DNA of 64,000 nt from Gavia stellata (taxonomy: Eukaryota > Chordata > Aves > Gaviiformes > Gaviidae): assembly GCF_030936135.1 (NCBI RefSeq), contig NC_082603.1, positions 21,666,880 through 21,730,879 of the forward strand. The letters are read 5' to 3'. The position numbers and the translations under genes are program-made. Below the pieces are notes generated by a model. The model was not told where the DNA came from and searched no databases. It saw only the letters and a program-made list of their open reading frames with translations. Shown piece by piece: positions 12,801 to 24,718 of the stretch; the stretch's first letter is position 1, and every line of letters starts with the position of its first letter.

Positions 12801-15800
12801 AGAAGAGAGAATTTGCCAGAGACAGCATTTTACTACTGCTGTTACAGACTTTGCTAAATTTGGCCTGGACATTTTGCCCCTAGACATTCAGTAATTGAAA
12901 TGACCAATAGAGGCTATGGCCATAGCTTTGAAAAAACCTGTGCTGCCTGCTTGTAATTCATTGCTGGTTGCTTAGCTTCCCTTAAAAGTCAACTCCTCAT
13001 TTACGGTTGATATAAGTTTTTCTGTAAAGGCTGGAGAAAAGGTAATGTGACTTATGAACCTGCTTTTTAGCACACAGACAAAAGTCGTCTTCAAGATCTC
13101 ACTGAATTGGTTGGTGCTGTTTTCCATCATGGGAAGTTACTACCCTAGAGCTCTGACAGAGGAGGTCATGTGAGTGCTTGTCAATCCATTTCAGACAAAA
13201 GGAGCTGGGTTAGCTCATAATCACCTTCAACAGTCCATTAAGCTTTCCCAGCTCATTTTGCCTGAAATGCAACGGAATGTGTACACAAACTCCCCTACAA
13301 GCAGAGATGGGAGGATGGCAACTTCTGGCAGAGGAAGGCGACAGACCACTGGGGGAAGAGCCATTTTCCACTGCTTGCTCAGGAATGCTTTTCCATGAAC
13401 GCTAAGTCAAAGCAGACAGTGCACTAGCTTTTATGCAAAGCAAGCTAAAATCTAGCCCAATGAGGCTACTTGAGATGATTTTGTAAAGACTGGCACTCAG
13501 CGGAGAATCTTTCACAAAAATCAACAGTTAACTGACAATCATTTTAAACAAGAGTTGATCATGGAAAAACTGTTAACTTTAAAACCGAAAAGTGAATGTT
13601 TAATTCAAATCTTACTTGCACCTTAATATATGGATATGAAAGCAGGAAATCTACCAGACTTACTGACAGATATCCTTGGAAATAAATGCCTTTGAAAAAA
13701 ACTAGGTATTAAATTACAATAAATTAATTAATGTAAATAAATTACAAATGCCAGGATTCACTGGAAAATTCAACAAAATCTCTGACTTTCTTTAGAAAAA
13801 TGCATGGAAATATCTGAGAACTATGGGTCTATCCACTGAACACTTTCAAAGACTGAAAGACAACAGGGAATAAGGAAAACGCAGAGTGTGCTCTGGATAG
13901 ATGACAAAGAGCCCTGTACATCCTTGACCACAGCGTAACAAACCAATAGTGTTTGATGGTACAAGAGAGGCTTCAGAGTCTTTGGACAGAACCATATACA
14001 AGCATTTAATTTCAAAATCAGGTTGCAAACCATCTGTTATTTCATGAGAATCTTAAACGTACAGTTTTGTCTAATAGGCCACTAAAGCCTGTGTTTAACC
14101 TTTAACAGATGAATCATTCCATACGCTCACAGCTCAAGTAAATTAAGTGCTTTAGCCTTGGGATTTCAGGGCCTATAAGCTGAATTATGAAAACTCCTCA
14201 GGCCCAAATATAGTATTTGGTGTCACACAATTCTGCTTCCCCATATAATAGCTGGCGTTTGCAGAACCAGGTCCTTAGCCAGATGTAACAGCGAAGAACA
14301 AGAAACCTAATGGCAACATGTAAGGGGTACTAATTTTAAGGCATAGTAATGTGTACTACACAAGGATCTTGCATGTGTCATCTTCTCTTTTCAGTTGCAA
14401 ATTTATCTCTTTTAACATGAGAGAATGAAGTATGGAAAGAGATAAGGAAGGGAATATGACACTGGAAGCCTAACTGGTTTAGCTTAAAATGCAGCAGCGC
14501 CGACTGCTTTGTTGAAGGAATGTAACCTGCTGGTGACAGCAATCATGACTTGACAGAGGATCAATCACAAGAGTTACAAGTGCTTTGCCCTTTTTCTGAT
14601 ATGCGACAGTTTTGGAAAACAGCATCCTAGATAATCCCTTGTGGAACAACTTTTTGGATTATCTCTAGTGACCCTAGTTTTCCTACACAAACATAAATGT
14701 GCCTCATTATTGGCCCCAGTTCGGATAATAGCCTTGGTAGCAACAAGATGCAGAATAACTAAGGAGCTGTACTGTGCTTGGCAGTTACAAAAGGCACCTT
14801 GAACAAACAGAATAAAACAACAAAAAATGTTTAAAGCTACCTGCAGCTGCACTGTGCAACTCTGGTGGGAACAGTTTTACTGACTGTGAGGAGTTTGATT
14901 CACTCCTTGCATTTCTTCTGGTTTTAGCCAGTACAACTTTAATGAAATAGCCAGTTTAGTTTCCTTCCAAAATTCACACTTACATTAGTTTAAAATTGGA
15001 ATATCACAGCAATGAGCCAGACCCCTTTTATTTGGGCAGTGTTCATCCTGTAACCACATAAGTGGCTCCTGCATTAGCAAAATCTTCCATGCCCAATGAC
15101 TAGAAGAAGATTTGAAAGATTACAACACACAGTTTTAAAAGGATTTGCCAAGTTTGACATTTGCACCTCTGTAACTAGCAAAGGACAAAGTTTAGCCCTT
15201 AATATTATTTTATCCTGGCAGCATTTTAATATATCCTGATTTGATTTTGCATCAACTCCTAACTCCTTAACAGTTTTAAATACAGTTGTGACTTACCACT
15301 GGGGTCACTCAATGATGTTAGCTAAACATCCAGAGTGTGATATTTGATTACAGCTAAGCTTTTCCAAAAGCCAAGAGGAATCCATGAGGAAAATACTAGC
15401 GATGGAATTTTTAAAGAGTCTATATGGCTACAAATTCATATAGCTTATTAACATATATTTTAAAGATACTGATTCCAAAGAAGAAATGCACCCACAAAGA
15501 GAGACCCGAGATAAAGGCTAATGTGTAAATTGCTTTAAAAACTGTAGTTACTGTAATTACATGGAGCATTTTACAAGCAACTAGGGACTGCTTTGGATAG
15601 ATGACTGAAATTTAATCAGTATCTGGCACAGATTGCCTTTTTTTTCACGCCTCACATTTCTGAAGTACTATTCTAGGGAAACTTGATGGAATTGTGAGCC
15701 TTTATTACCACGTTTGATCTCTCTACGCCAGTTCCAAAGAGTGAATTTCATAGAAGGTATGGGTCTGGGTCCTTTTTCGAAGGAGCATATGTCTTTCTTT

Positions 15801-16985
15801 TCATTTTTGGGCAAACTTCATTCAGCTATCCAGGCTCAGGTTTGTAATCACATGGAACATTATGTATGAAATACAGAAAATCTTCGTTTGTTAATGCCGC
15901 CAGCTGAGACTACAAGATAAAGGAAGTACGCGCAGCCCTTTGTACTCAGAGGACATAAACATTTGTGCTAAACCTTTTATAAAATACAACTTATTTCTTC
16001 AACAGGCTTTATTTTGTTATTTGTATTAGCTGTCAAGAAACTGTCAGTTAAGAAAAGGGAGCCCCAAATGATCTATGCCTTTTAAAGCAAGAAGGAAACA
16101 GAAAATAATTAGATATGGTAAATGTGAAGATTGATCTATCCGAAGAGTGTGCAGTTTACAAGCAAGAAATCAATCAGTTTACACCAAACAGATTAAAATC
16201 ATGTATCATTATTTTTAATGGTTCAAGATGTAAAGGTCTGAAAGTCTAAATAGAATTCCTGATGATTACTTTTATTAAAATCTGAAGTATTGGAAGATAT
16301 ACAATGGCTGCCTAAATTGATTACTATATTATCTGCTTTGTAGAAAAATAATATCCTTGACTTGCTGCTTGTTGCTAAAGTCCTCATTACTATGCCTAAT
16401 ATACTCTGGCCCTGGAGTAAATTAAAGCATTTCTTTCTTTTGTACTGTAATTTCCTTAAAAGTTGGATTCTTAGAAATACTGGGACGACACTGTGACATC
16501 TGAGTTCTGGAGATCAATTTATAGCTGTTAAAGATCATGAAGAATTGCCCATTAAAACAGTTACTATTTGACAAATAACAACATTTGTGTTTAGCCTGGA
16601 TATTTATCAAGCAGACAGAGCACTTATTCCTGATGTCTGAATGAAGGTCTACATGAACAAACTTATTAATCAGTTAGTGCCTGGTTTTAAACCACCTGTC
16701 TTACTTAAAAAGAAAAATCCAACCTGCACTTTTACATATATTAAAATTGCACTTCTGATTTGATAGCACTGGGAAGTGCCTATGTCAAGTTGTCATAGCC
16801 GTGAGCCATACCACTACCAAACAGTAAAAGCTCTGATATAAAAAAAAAAAAATTATTTTTCTCGAGAAATACTTACATATTGTTTTAATCTAAGACTAGG
16901 AATCTGATGGATTATACATATGTATACTTCATTTAGGCATACAAAAACTCAAGCAAATCATGATTGCATTTCCTCAGATATAACA
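12801..16985. other. Non-coding, unique-looking DNA
   Basis: No gene or confident repeat. The segment at about 15480-15760 is less A/T-monotonous, with 'actgtaattacatggagc' and 'gaaatttaatcag' homeobox-type cores, and could be conserved non-coding DNA. This is an impression from composition only. Confidence 0.4.
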
Positions 16986-16994
16986 ATTGTTCTA

Positions 16995-17042
16995 TGTTAC
17001 TGGAGTCAATGGGAACACTGCTACTGACCTCATTAGCTTTTC
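16995..17042 (+). repeat. Relic of ancient palindromic amniote repeat
   Basis: 'tggagtcaatgggaac' followed by 'actgctactgacctcatt' matches the core pattern of the old amniote repeat built around TTGACTTCAATGGG. It is short and diverged; boundaries are approximate. Confidence 0.35.
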
Positions 17043-17837
17043 AGAGGTTGGAAACTTTGATTCAGAGAACACTTCAATATTTTAGGAGTTCTAAACTAAA
17101 AGTGATCTTTGAACTATTTTTAATAATTTGTTAGTGAAAAACATTTTTTTAAGCGAAACTTTTTGACAAAATGAAAATGTTTTGTTTTGATTTGTGTTGT
17201 ATAAGATTGTGGTATCAAAAATATGTAAACAAAAATCATTTCTGTATAAAGGTTTGTTCTGAAATCACCAATACATTACCAGTTTCCCTCCTGGTTTTGT
17301 TTCTAAAAAACCATCAGTTAAATTGACACCATTTTGTGGAATTTATCAGCACTGCCGGAACTGCATTCTATGAAAGAAGATGGTGTCACCAAAGCCGTTC
17401 CAAGCAGCTTAGTTATTGAATCCACGGAGAAAAAAAGCAAGCTTTACGTAGGTCCCAGTTACAAAGAGTCTACTGTTTGCTAGTAAGCGATCAGCATAAC
17501 TAAAATAAAGAGTTATGGATAAGACAAAAGTTTCTAAGGAAAGCTTTGTGGTTCACCATCCTACTTAATTTCTCCGAGGATTATGTAAGAGTTGTTAAAT
17601 GTTGTGGATTTCTGTTCAAATTAAACACAGTATATGACTATTTAATTTCTGTTTAGTGTTCAAACTACTACAGGTATAGCATATATTTTAACAGCAAATT
17701 ATGAATTTGGCCCCTATATTTTATTGTATGTATTCTACATGCAGTATCAGCTCTGGTTCTTAAGGATAGGTTCAAAATCCAAGAAACTTATTTCAAAAAG
17801 GAATGAATAATAAGGATGCCATTTTCTTCCATTAATA

Positions 17838-18032
17838 TTCAGTGTTTATAGAGCATTTATTTTTCAAAGCTATGTATACAAATATTAGCCAAACAATCAT
17901 CACAACATCCTTGTGTGCCAGGTTTTACACATAAAGAAATGAGGAAAAAAAAAGATATAAAATACAGTGCCTAGCACTTTAGCCCTGTAACTGGGGTTTC
18001 AAACTACTAAAGTAATGCAAATAACAATAATG
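17838..18032 (+). repeat. MIR/L2-like SINE relic with AATA-type tail
   Basis: The 5' part (gtgtttatagagcatttat, then 'atcatcacaacatcctt' and 'ttttacacataaagaaatgagg') follows the order of a MIR/CORE-SINE. The 3' part from about 17963 (tacagtgcctagcac, then 'ctgtaactggggtttc', then 'taatgcaaataacaataatgg') follows an L2-type tail. MIRs are known to share their tail with L2, so the combination is coherent. It is an old copy with many substitutions; subfamily not assigned. Confidence 0.6.
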
Positions 18033-18095
18033 GTATGGGAGAAACCTTTCAAGTTTGAGTGTCTAACTGGCTTGATTTTCATAGGTTTAGACTTC

Positions 18096-18262
18096 TGAGC
18101 ACTCACAACTCCCTTTGAAGTCAATTGAAAATGTGAGTGTCAGCACACATTAAAATCAGACCACTAATTTAGATGCTTAAACATGAAATTTAAATTCATA
18201 ACTTTAAGTTTGGAAAAATTTACCTAGGTGACTTTTCGAAAGGTACCTTACAAACCAGTGTC
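18096..18262 (+). repeat. Ancient palindromic amniote repeat, longest copy
   Basis: Contains, in order, 'tgagcactcacaactccc', 'tttgaagtcaattgaaaatg', 'gagtgtcagcacacattaaa', 'atcagaccactaatttagat' and 'gcttaaacatgaaatttaaa'. The two arms around 'gaagtcaattg' are partly complementary ('tgagcactcacaactccc' against 'gtgagtgtcagcac'), giving a fold-back structure. The pattern matches, from memory, an abundant old repeat in birds, crocodilians and turtles. It lies about 60 bp downstream of the MIR/L2-like relic. Confidence 0.5.
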
Positions 18263-20150
18263 AGAACTAGGAGATTCTTGATTTCCAACACCTTGTCTTT
18301 GCAGAGATTCCAGCACAGACACTATGGGCTAAACAAATCCTTTACACTATGATAGATCTATGCAGCTAAAGTAAGTCGGTGTAGGCAGGGACTATTGCAC
18401 ACTATCATAGTCCAAAGATTTGTATGATATACTGCAAGAACAAGAGAAATATCCCTTCCTCCCAGAGCAGCCTAGTTGCAAAAATAGCTCATACAACACT
18501 GCTTCAGGGAGAGGACTCTGAAGAAGTCTGGTCATTTTACATAAACTCCTCCTCTCACCCACTTGCATGTTACCTCCTGCCATGTTACAGAGAAAGCCCT
18601 CACAAAACTGACTCGAATAGCTGTGTTACTGTCTACAAAACTCCTATGGTTTAGCTTTCTTTACACTTCTTAGAAGTTATGCACCAGATTGTCCTATCCA
18701 GTGTCCTAAGTTCACTTCCTCAGCTTTGGTGGAGCATGAGGAATTTTTCTTTCTATGTACATAGGACTCAATTCTGGTTGTTACATGCAGACATTATTGA
18801 GGGAAGAGAGACTATGAGGAGCACCTTCCTTATCAGCTGACAGTCACAGGAGATGGCCACAGTACAGAAAGGGTGTTCCTTGATCCGTATGACTTCCTAG
18901 CTTTGATGAGGTGGCCAAAGTTCCCTTTTATGTTATGTCTGCAGCAAGACCCAAGAAGTGATGACTTGGACACACTATGAATCTCTAAAATTGAAATACG
19001 TGTTAGAACTGGTGAATTCTGCCTAGTGCTGACTCTCTATGTAGATATGTCTCAGGATCTGTCTAATTTAGTAAGTACTGCCACACAACTGAAGTCAGTT
19101 TGTAGTATGAGTTGTCAAACACTGAGAACCCAACATACATGTCATGCGTATTTCATGGTATTTTAATTCAGGCGAGTTCTAGCTTGGTCCTGTGGTCTGA
19201 ATGCCCACGACTGGTCAAATCCCATCAGAGGCATTCCTGAAACACATCCTCTAGCTTGGTGATATCCAGAAGGAACGAGGCTATTTTTGGATGTGGGCCA
19301 AAGCTCAGTGCTTTGGGAGGACGAGGAGATTTGCTTCAAGAGTGCACTCCTAATTTATGTGCACCCTCACAGAAGTAGACCGTCCATGCACTCCTGTGTT
19401 GGTTCTGTAGCTTGGTACTTCCAAGCCCAGCATACATCAGGAGTTTGCCTACAGCGTAACTTAGTAAGGTGGGCACTGGTCAAAAAGCTCAGGCCTATAA
19501 ACCTGTGAGACAGAGGAGAGGTGGATGCTGAGAGTTTCAGTAATATAAGCCCAGTCATTACAAAAAGTTGTTTGATCCTTTTAATGATCAGGAACAGATA
19601 CTACAATCTCATTTGCTAAAGCCCCATCTGAAAGTCCTGCTCATACCCAACTAACCTTGAAAGAATGAAATAATGGACTAATGTTACAGCTGTACTGAAA
19701 CTGCATAAAATCCAAACAATATCGTAAATAAGGAAAGTTTACCAGGGTTCAGTGTATTTTCTTTCATTACATTTTGGGAGAGAACGAGGCATATGAACAT
19801 CAGAAAAGACTCAGCTTAAACTGTGATGCTTGCAGCTTTAATTATGAGAAACCCCAAATCTCTATGTTTACAGAAGAGAGATTACCTACATGTTATTTGA
19901 AAACGATTGGGTGTAAGTTTATAGGGGTAACAAGCAAGTCTAATTTTCTTTCATACTTAGGATTTAATAGGTACAGAATGCTGCCCAAGGGGAAAAAAGT
20001 GAACAAGTAGTAACTTGATATTTATTCTACACAGACGTGAAGAAAGCTTAAAGAAATACACAATGTCTGAAACATTGACATGTATAACTATTTTAATTGT
20101 AATGTTGCTTTTCTTATAGACTTTTCTGCTATGGTACAGTCTGAAATAGT
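18263..20150. other. Non-coding, unique-looking DNA
   Basis: No gene recognised. Open frames of 63-78 codons at 18.4, 19.3 and 19.8 kb have no domain and no matching splice pair. The block at 19190-19500 is somewhat richer in G+C than its surroundings but otherwise unremarkable. Confidence 0.4.
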
Positions 20151-20174
20151 TGCAACAATTTCCAGCCAAAAAAA

Positions 20175-20213
20175 CCCACCCCAAAACCCACCCCCAACCC
20201 CCAAAAAGACCCC
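20175..20213 (-). other. G-quadruplex motif on the minus strand
   Basis: Six C-runs on the plus strand (20175-20177, 20179-20182, 20187-20189, 20191-20195, 20198-20202, 20210-20213) are separated by 1-7 bases. Read on the minus strand this satisfies the usual G3+N1-7 quadruplex rule with runs to spare. Confidence 0.75.
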
Positions 20214-20554
20214 ACAAAAATTCTCTTTTGAAAAGCTTATGGTGGAATCACAAAAACTGCACCAAGTTTGTACAGTCTGAAATTGAGAATATAGTTTTAT
20301 AATTTTGTATAAATGATGCTGTCTTTTCTAGGCCAGATAATTTTGTAAACATGGACTCCTTCCATTTCTGATATTTCTCATCTATCCTGGAGAATATTAC
20401 TGAAGAATCCTCAGATGTTTTCAAAAGCAGAGATCCACAGCCCTACCATTTTGACTGTAGTAAGTGACCAGGAATATGGGGTACTGAACAGGGCCATGGT
20501 GGAAATCCTAAAATCTACTTAGCCCTCCTGGTAAATCCATGTCTGCAGAAACAG

Positions 20555-20770
20555 AAACATTCCTGCAATATAAGCACTATTACTGTTTTTCCTTTTTTGC
20601 AGATGGAAATGGAGGCATAGCCAATGTAGGTGGTTTACCCAAGAACACGTGGAAAGTTTGTGGCAGAACCAATATGTGGAGTGCAAGTTTATCCTTGCTC
20701 TTAGTTCATGCTCGCTTGCATCTGGATCTCCTCCTGACACTAGGCGTTGAATGCCTGACTCATCACAGGT
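20555..20770 (+). repeat. MIR-like SINE relic
   Basis: 'ataagcactattactg' is followed by 'ttgcagatggaaatggaggc', then 'ggtggtttacccaagaacac', then 'gtggcagaacc'. This is the MIR order: ACAGATGAGGAAACTGAGGC, then TTGCCCAAGGTCACA, then GTGGCAGAGCC. An open frame of 90 codons spans it, but its 'exon' start (tttttgcag|ATGG) is simply the MIR 'ttacagatgg' core, so the frame is not a gene. Confidence 0.65.
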
Positions 20771-20829
20771 TCTTTAACATGCTTAAGCTAAAGCCTACAT
20801 TAAACATATAGGCCATTATTTTAAATTAA

Positions 20830-23800
20830 CTTATCTATTTTGACAGTGGATAATTTTAATTTCATTGATATTTATATTCATAGCAAATGTATTTGGTGCC
20901 TCAGTTCCTTTTTTAACACAAGAATTCTCATTGGTGTTGCATTTTAAGCCAAATTAAATTATAAAAACTCAGTTGTGTAACTATCAACACCACAGTATTT
21001 CTTCTTATTACAGAGACAAACAAGGAGTACATCATTGGAAAAAAAATTGTGAATCTCATTTCTGATCCTAATGAAGCAAGTAACCCATTATACCAAGGTT
21101 AATTTGTTGACTCATGATTTCCACTTATCCAATGATATACTGAATCATATGAACAAACCTCTACATCTAATCAGTTTTTTTTATTGAATCCTGACCTTTT
21201 ATACACCTTCTTCTTGATTATGAATGACAGTGACCTTTATCTAATTTAAAACACACATACTGATGCAAAAATATGCAAAGTACACATGTAAATTCTGAAT
21301 TAAGATGAAGATGTGCATAATCTTCCAGGAAGAAATTGCTTTAGAGAGAGATGTTTATACTGAGGGTATGTGGGGAAAAAAAGTGAATTAGCTAGAACTC
21401 AGTTGGGTTTGGAGGAACAGCTGCAGAAATACTGAAGTCTGTTTAGATTTTCTCAGCTTCTATTTGGAATACTGAAATGTCAATATAAATATCAATTTTT
21501 GTTATGCTATTCAGCATTTTACAGCATTCATGAAATGATCAAAATGCAATAAAGTCAGACAAAATACCTTTTCACCTAAGATCTGGCAAACTGTACATCA
21601 GTATTCCATTTATGTTTCATTCAAAATACATAATATTAGTTTTCTACAACACAAAAGATGGGTCAAATTCACAACATGATAAAAGCTGGCTGGTTCACTT
21701 TGCCGTTAATCTCATTAAAAAGGAATGGTATGACCATCATCTGGAGATGGTCTTTTTAGTTCAGGATATAATTAGGAACTGATGTAAATGCTGAGAAATA
21801 AATAAACAAATATAAGAGGAGTGACTCCTGGGGGAAAAGAACTGCCTAACTTTCCTTTTGTTTTTTTTTCTGTTCATCACTAATGGGTCTGCCTTGAAAT
21901 TACTAAAGGTGAACCAGGCAATGGGCACAGTCTGAACCGCTGTGTAACCCTGTAATCCACTCTCTCTTTTCACAAGTCCTTCCTTCCTCTGAATTGCTGT
22001 GAGCCTAAGCTGTAGATCAGTGGCTTTGCTCTAGCCTCTTTCTTAAAAAAAAAATAATAAAAAAATATATATGTTCAGAAAATTTGCAAAACTCAGTGTA
22101 AAGACTGTCAAAGCAAAAATCTAACAAACGCATTCCCCTGAGAGACTCCAACCAAACAGTACCTGGCATTAGCATGTACTTTCATGATTAACAACAGGGG
22201 GTTGTCAGACTGCTATTTCTGAAATAAACAAATTTATTCTGACAGATAATCAGCAGTTTGCGCTACCTAATACATGTTATCATCCGCCACTGACATCATT
22301 ACATTAAAAGCACACTTAGTATAATCTTTTGTAGGAAATTAAACAGGTTTTATGATACACTTTTGGTGGATTTTTTGGGGGGATAGAGGGAAGCCTGAGG
22401 GAGAGACTGGAATGTTAGAGAAAAGATACAGGCCAAACAAGACAGGGAAGATCCCCGAAAATGCCATGCTGTATTTGGTTTTTCACAATCTATTAATGTA
22501 ATTTCTAAATAAATTAAAACCAAATGTTCTGGCTGTAAACCATGTCTTGTACTTTTAAGCAGCCTTTTTATAATGCCCTTGGCTGTCCGTCATATTACCT
22601 CAGTACTCTTCTGTGTCTGTCTGTCTGTCCTGCCTGCTCCACATAAAAATTAGCCACATAATACACATTTGTGAAATACTTCTGATCTTGCCATTTATAG
22701 ACGTATCTTTGAGGCTGGCTGGTAGACTTTGGGAGACCAATGGTATTGAGCGTTGCCTGCATAATTTTCTGGCAAGCTCAACATTTATCTTCTTTAATTT
22801 TCAGGCTTCTCTCTGTGGACCATCCCTCTCTCCCCTGAAAAAGGAGACACCAGGTTACACATAACTCACTGGACAGAAAGTGCAGAAGCTACTGAAACTA
22901 TGGAAAAGTTTCATGCAGACCAGTTCTGTGACCTGCAGGAAATGTGGAACAAGGTCACTTACACATGGGGTGCCTGTGGATCCCCTCTTCCGAGCTGCCT
23001 GCTCACTCGGCTGGTGGTTTCTGCAGTGTTCAAGTTTGGACTCAACATGGACAATGAAGTTTTAATAAGAAAAACTTAATATACCTCCTCTATATCCTCC
23101 AAGTAAACCATTCTTGACTTAGTTGTAAAGGTGATGGGAATTATATACCCTCAGGTTTGCTGGAGCACATTCTGAAACGTCTTTCCTTTTTTAAATTTTA
23201 GGTTGTCAATTAACATTATACTATTACTGTTCTATGAACTCACCTAACACAGCTAGTGCAAAGACTAGGTAACAGAAATTGCATGGGGGCTGTTACTTGA
23301 CTTTAACAAGTATTTCATCCTCTTCCTCAGAGTGCAGTTTCTAAGTCATAGACTGTTCTGTAGGGGCAAGTCAGATATCAAAATCCTGGCTCCAGTGGCC
23401 TGTTGTGACTAGCTTTATTTCTCCAGAGATAGAACCTGCATCCCTCTTTCAGTCCTTTGTCTCACATGGGATGCATTTTGTCTCTTCTGCCTTCCTCCTT
23501 CATAACTTGGTACGAAGAGAGGTAAGAAATTGTGGCTAGTTACAGAAGGATTAATTTTTAGCCATTCACACTCATGCATTTTCACATAACATTCCCCCCT
23601 GAGGTTAAACAAAGCCCAGCCCCACCAACGAAACCAGCAGAATTAAAACAGTGAGAGGGATGAAGTCCCTTACATGATAAAAGTAACCTTTAAATAAATA
23701 AGTGGCAGCACTACGCAGACTTTAAACACATCTTAATTCCTATGTACCCTTTGTCTCTTATAAAATGTAACGTTTGAGAAATATGTAGGTATTGGTTAAG

Positions 23801-24687
23801 CATCTCTTACCCTCCTTTTTCCCTTTATTCCTCTCCCTAACATTTCAGTCACAGTTGTTAAAACTAATGCAGAATTTTGCCACAGATCTTTTGCCTCAGG
23901 TACACTGGACAAAACCTCAGCATCTGATACTCTGATATGGAATGGAGAGATAAATGCTAATCTAACCAAGTGATTTTGGAGGGTTTTTTATTTTTATTTT
24001 TAAAAGTGTTGAATTTCTACTGACCCACATTCTGCATATTTCTTGTACTCAGTGATGTTTGAGGTTGCTGAGATATTTTGTGTCCAAAGGTCAAATGAGC
24101 ATTGCTTTTCAGTCAAATGCATTTCTAATAGTTACTCTTTTCACACTGAGAGAAATAAAAAAGTGGGAGACAGTTCAAGCTATCCCAAATAAACAGACAG
24201 AAGTAAAGCAACCATTACTTTTCCTGTGTGGACTATTCTCGCTCATTTCTCCTCAAGAGATAACACTCTCTGACATAATGTCAGATAACCATGTTCAATG
24301 TTTCACAGACTTGCCATTTAAAGATTAATTTCCACGCCACTTATTTTCTTTTTATCTGACCCTCTTCTGGTGTATTTCATCTGTGAAAATTTTCATGTAG
24401 ACTCCCCAGAACAGGTACTGGGGAGAGAGGGAAGCAAAAGGGTCCAACTTGACTTAAAACACCTCTAGAAATTGTAAAGGGGGTATGATAGGACAGAAAA
24501 ATGAAATGTGCCCATGAGAACAGTTGTTTGCATAAAATTCTCAACTGTTACTAAAGCTTCAGTGCAGTTCCTGGGGAAGATGGATATATAAAGCTTCAGG
24601 TTAATTTCAGTCATTACCAAGCGTTTTACATCTGCTGTAGAATTCCAAACATATAAAAGGATGTCAATCTAAACCTTTAGACCAAAA

Positions 24688-24718
<31 letters not shown>

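Noticed and set aside
20539..20811. Open frame starting behind a ttttttgcag acceptor-like site
   Set aside because: The acceptor and following sequence are the core of a MIR-like SINE.
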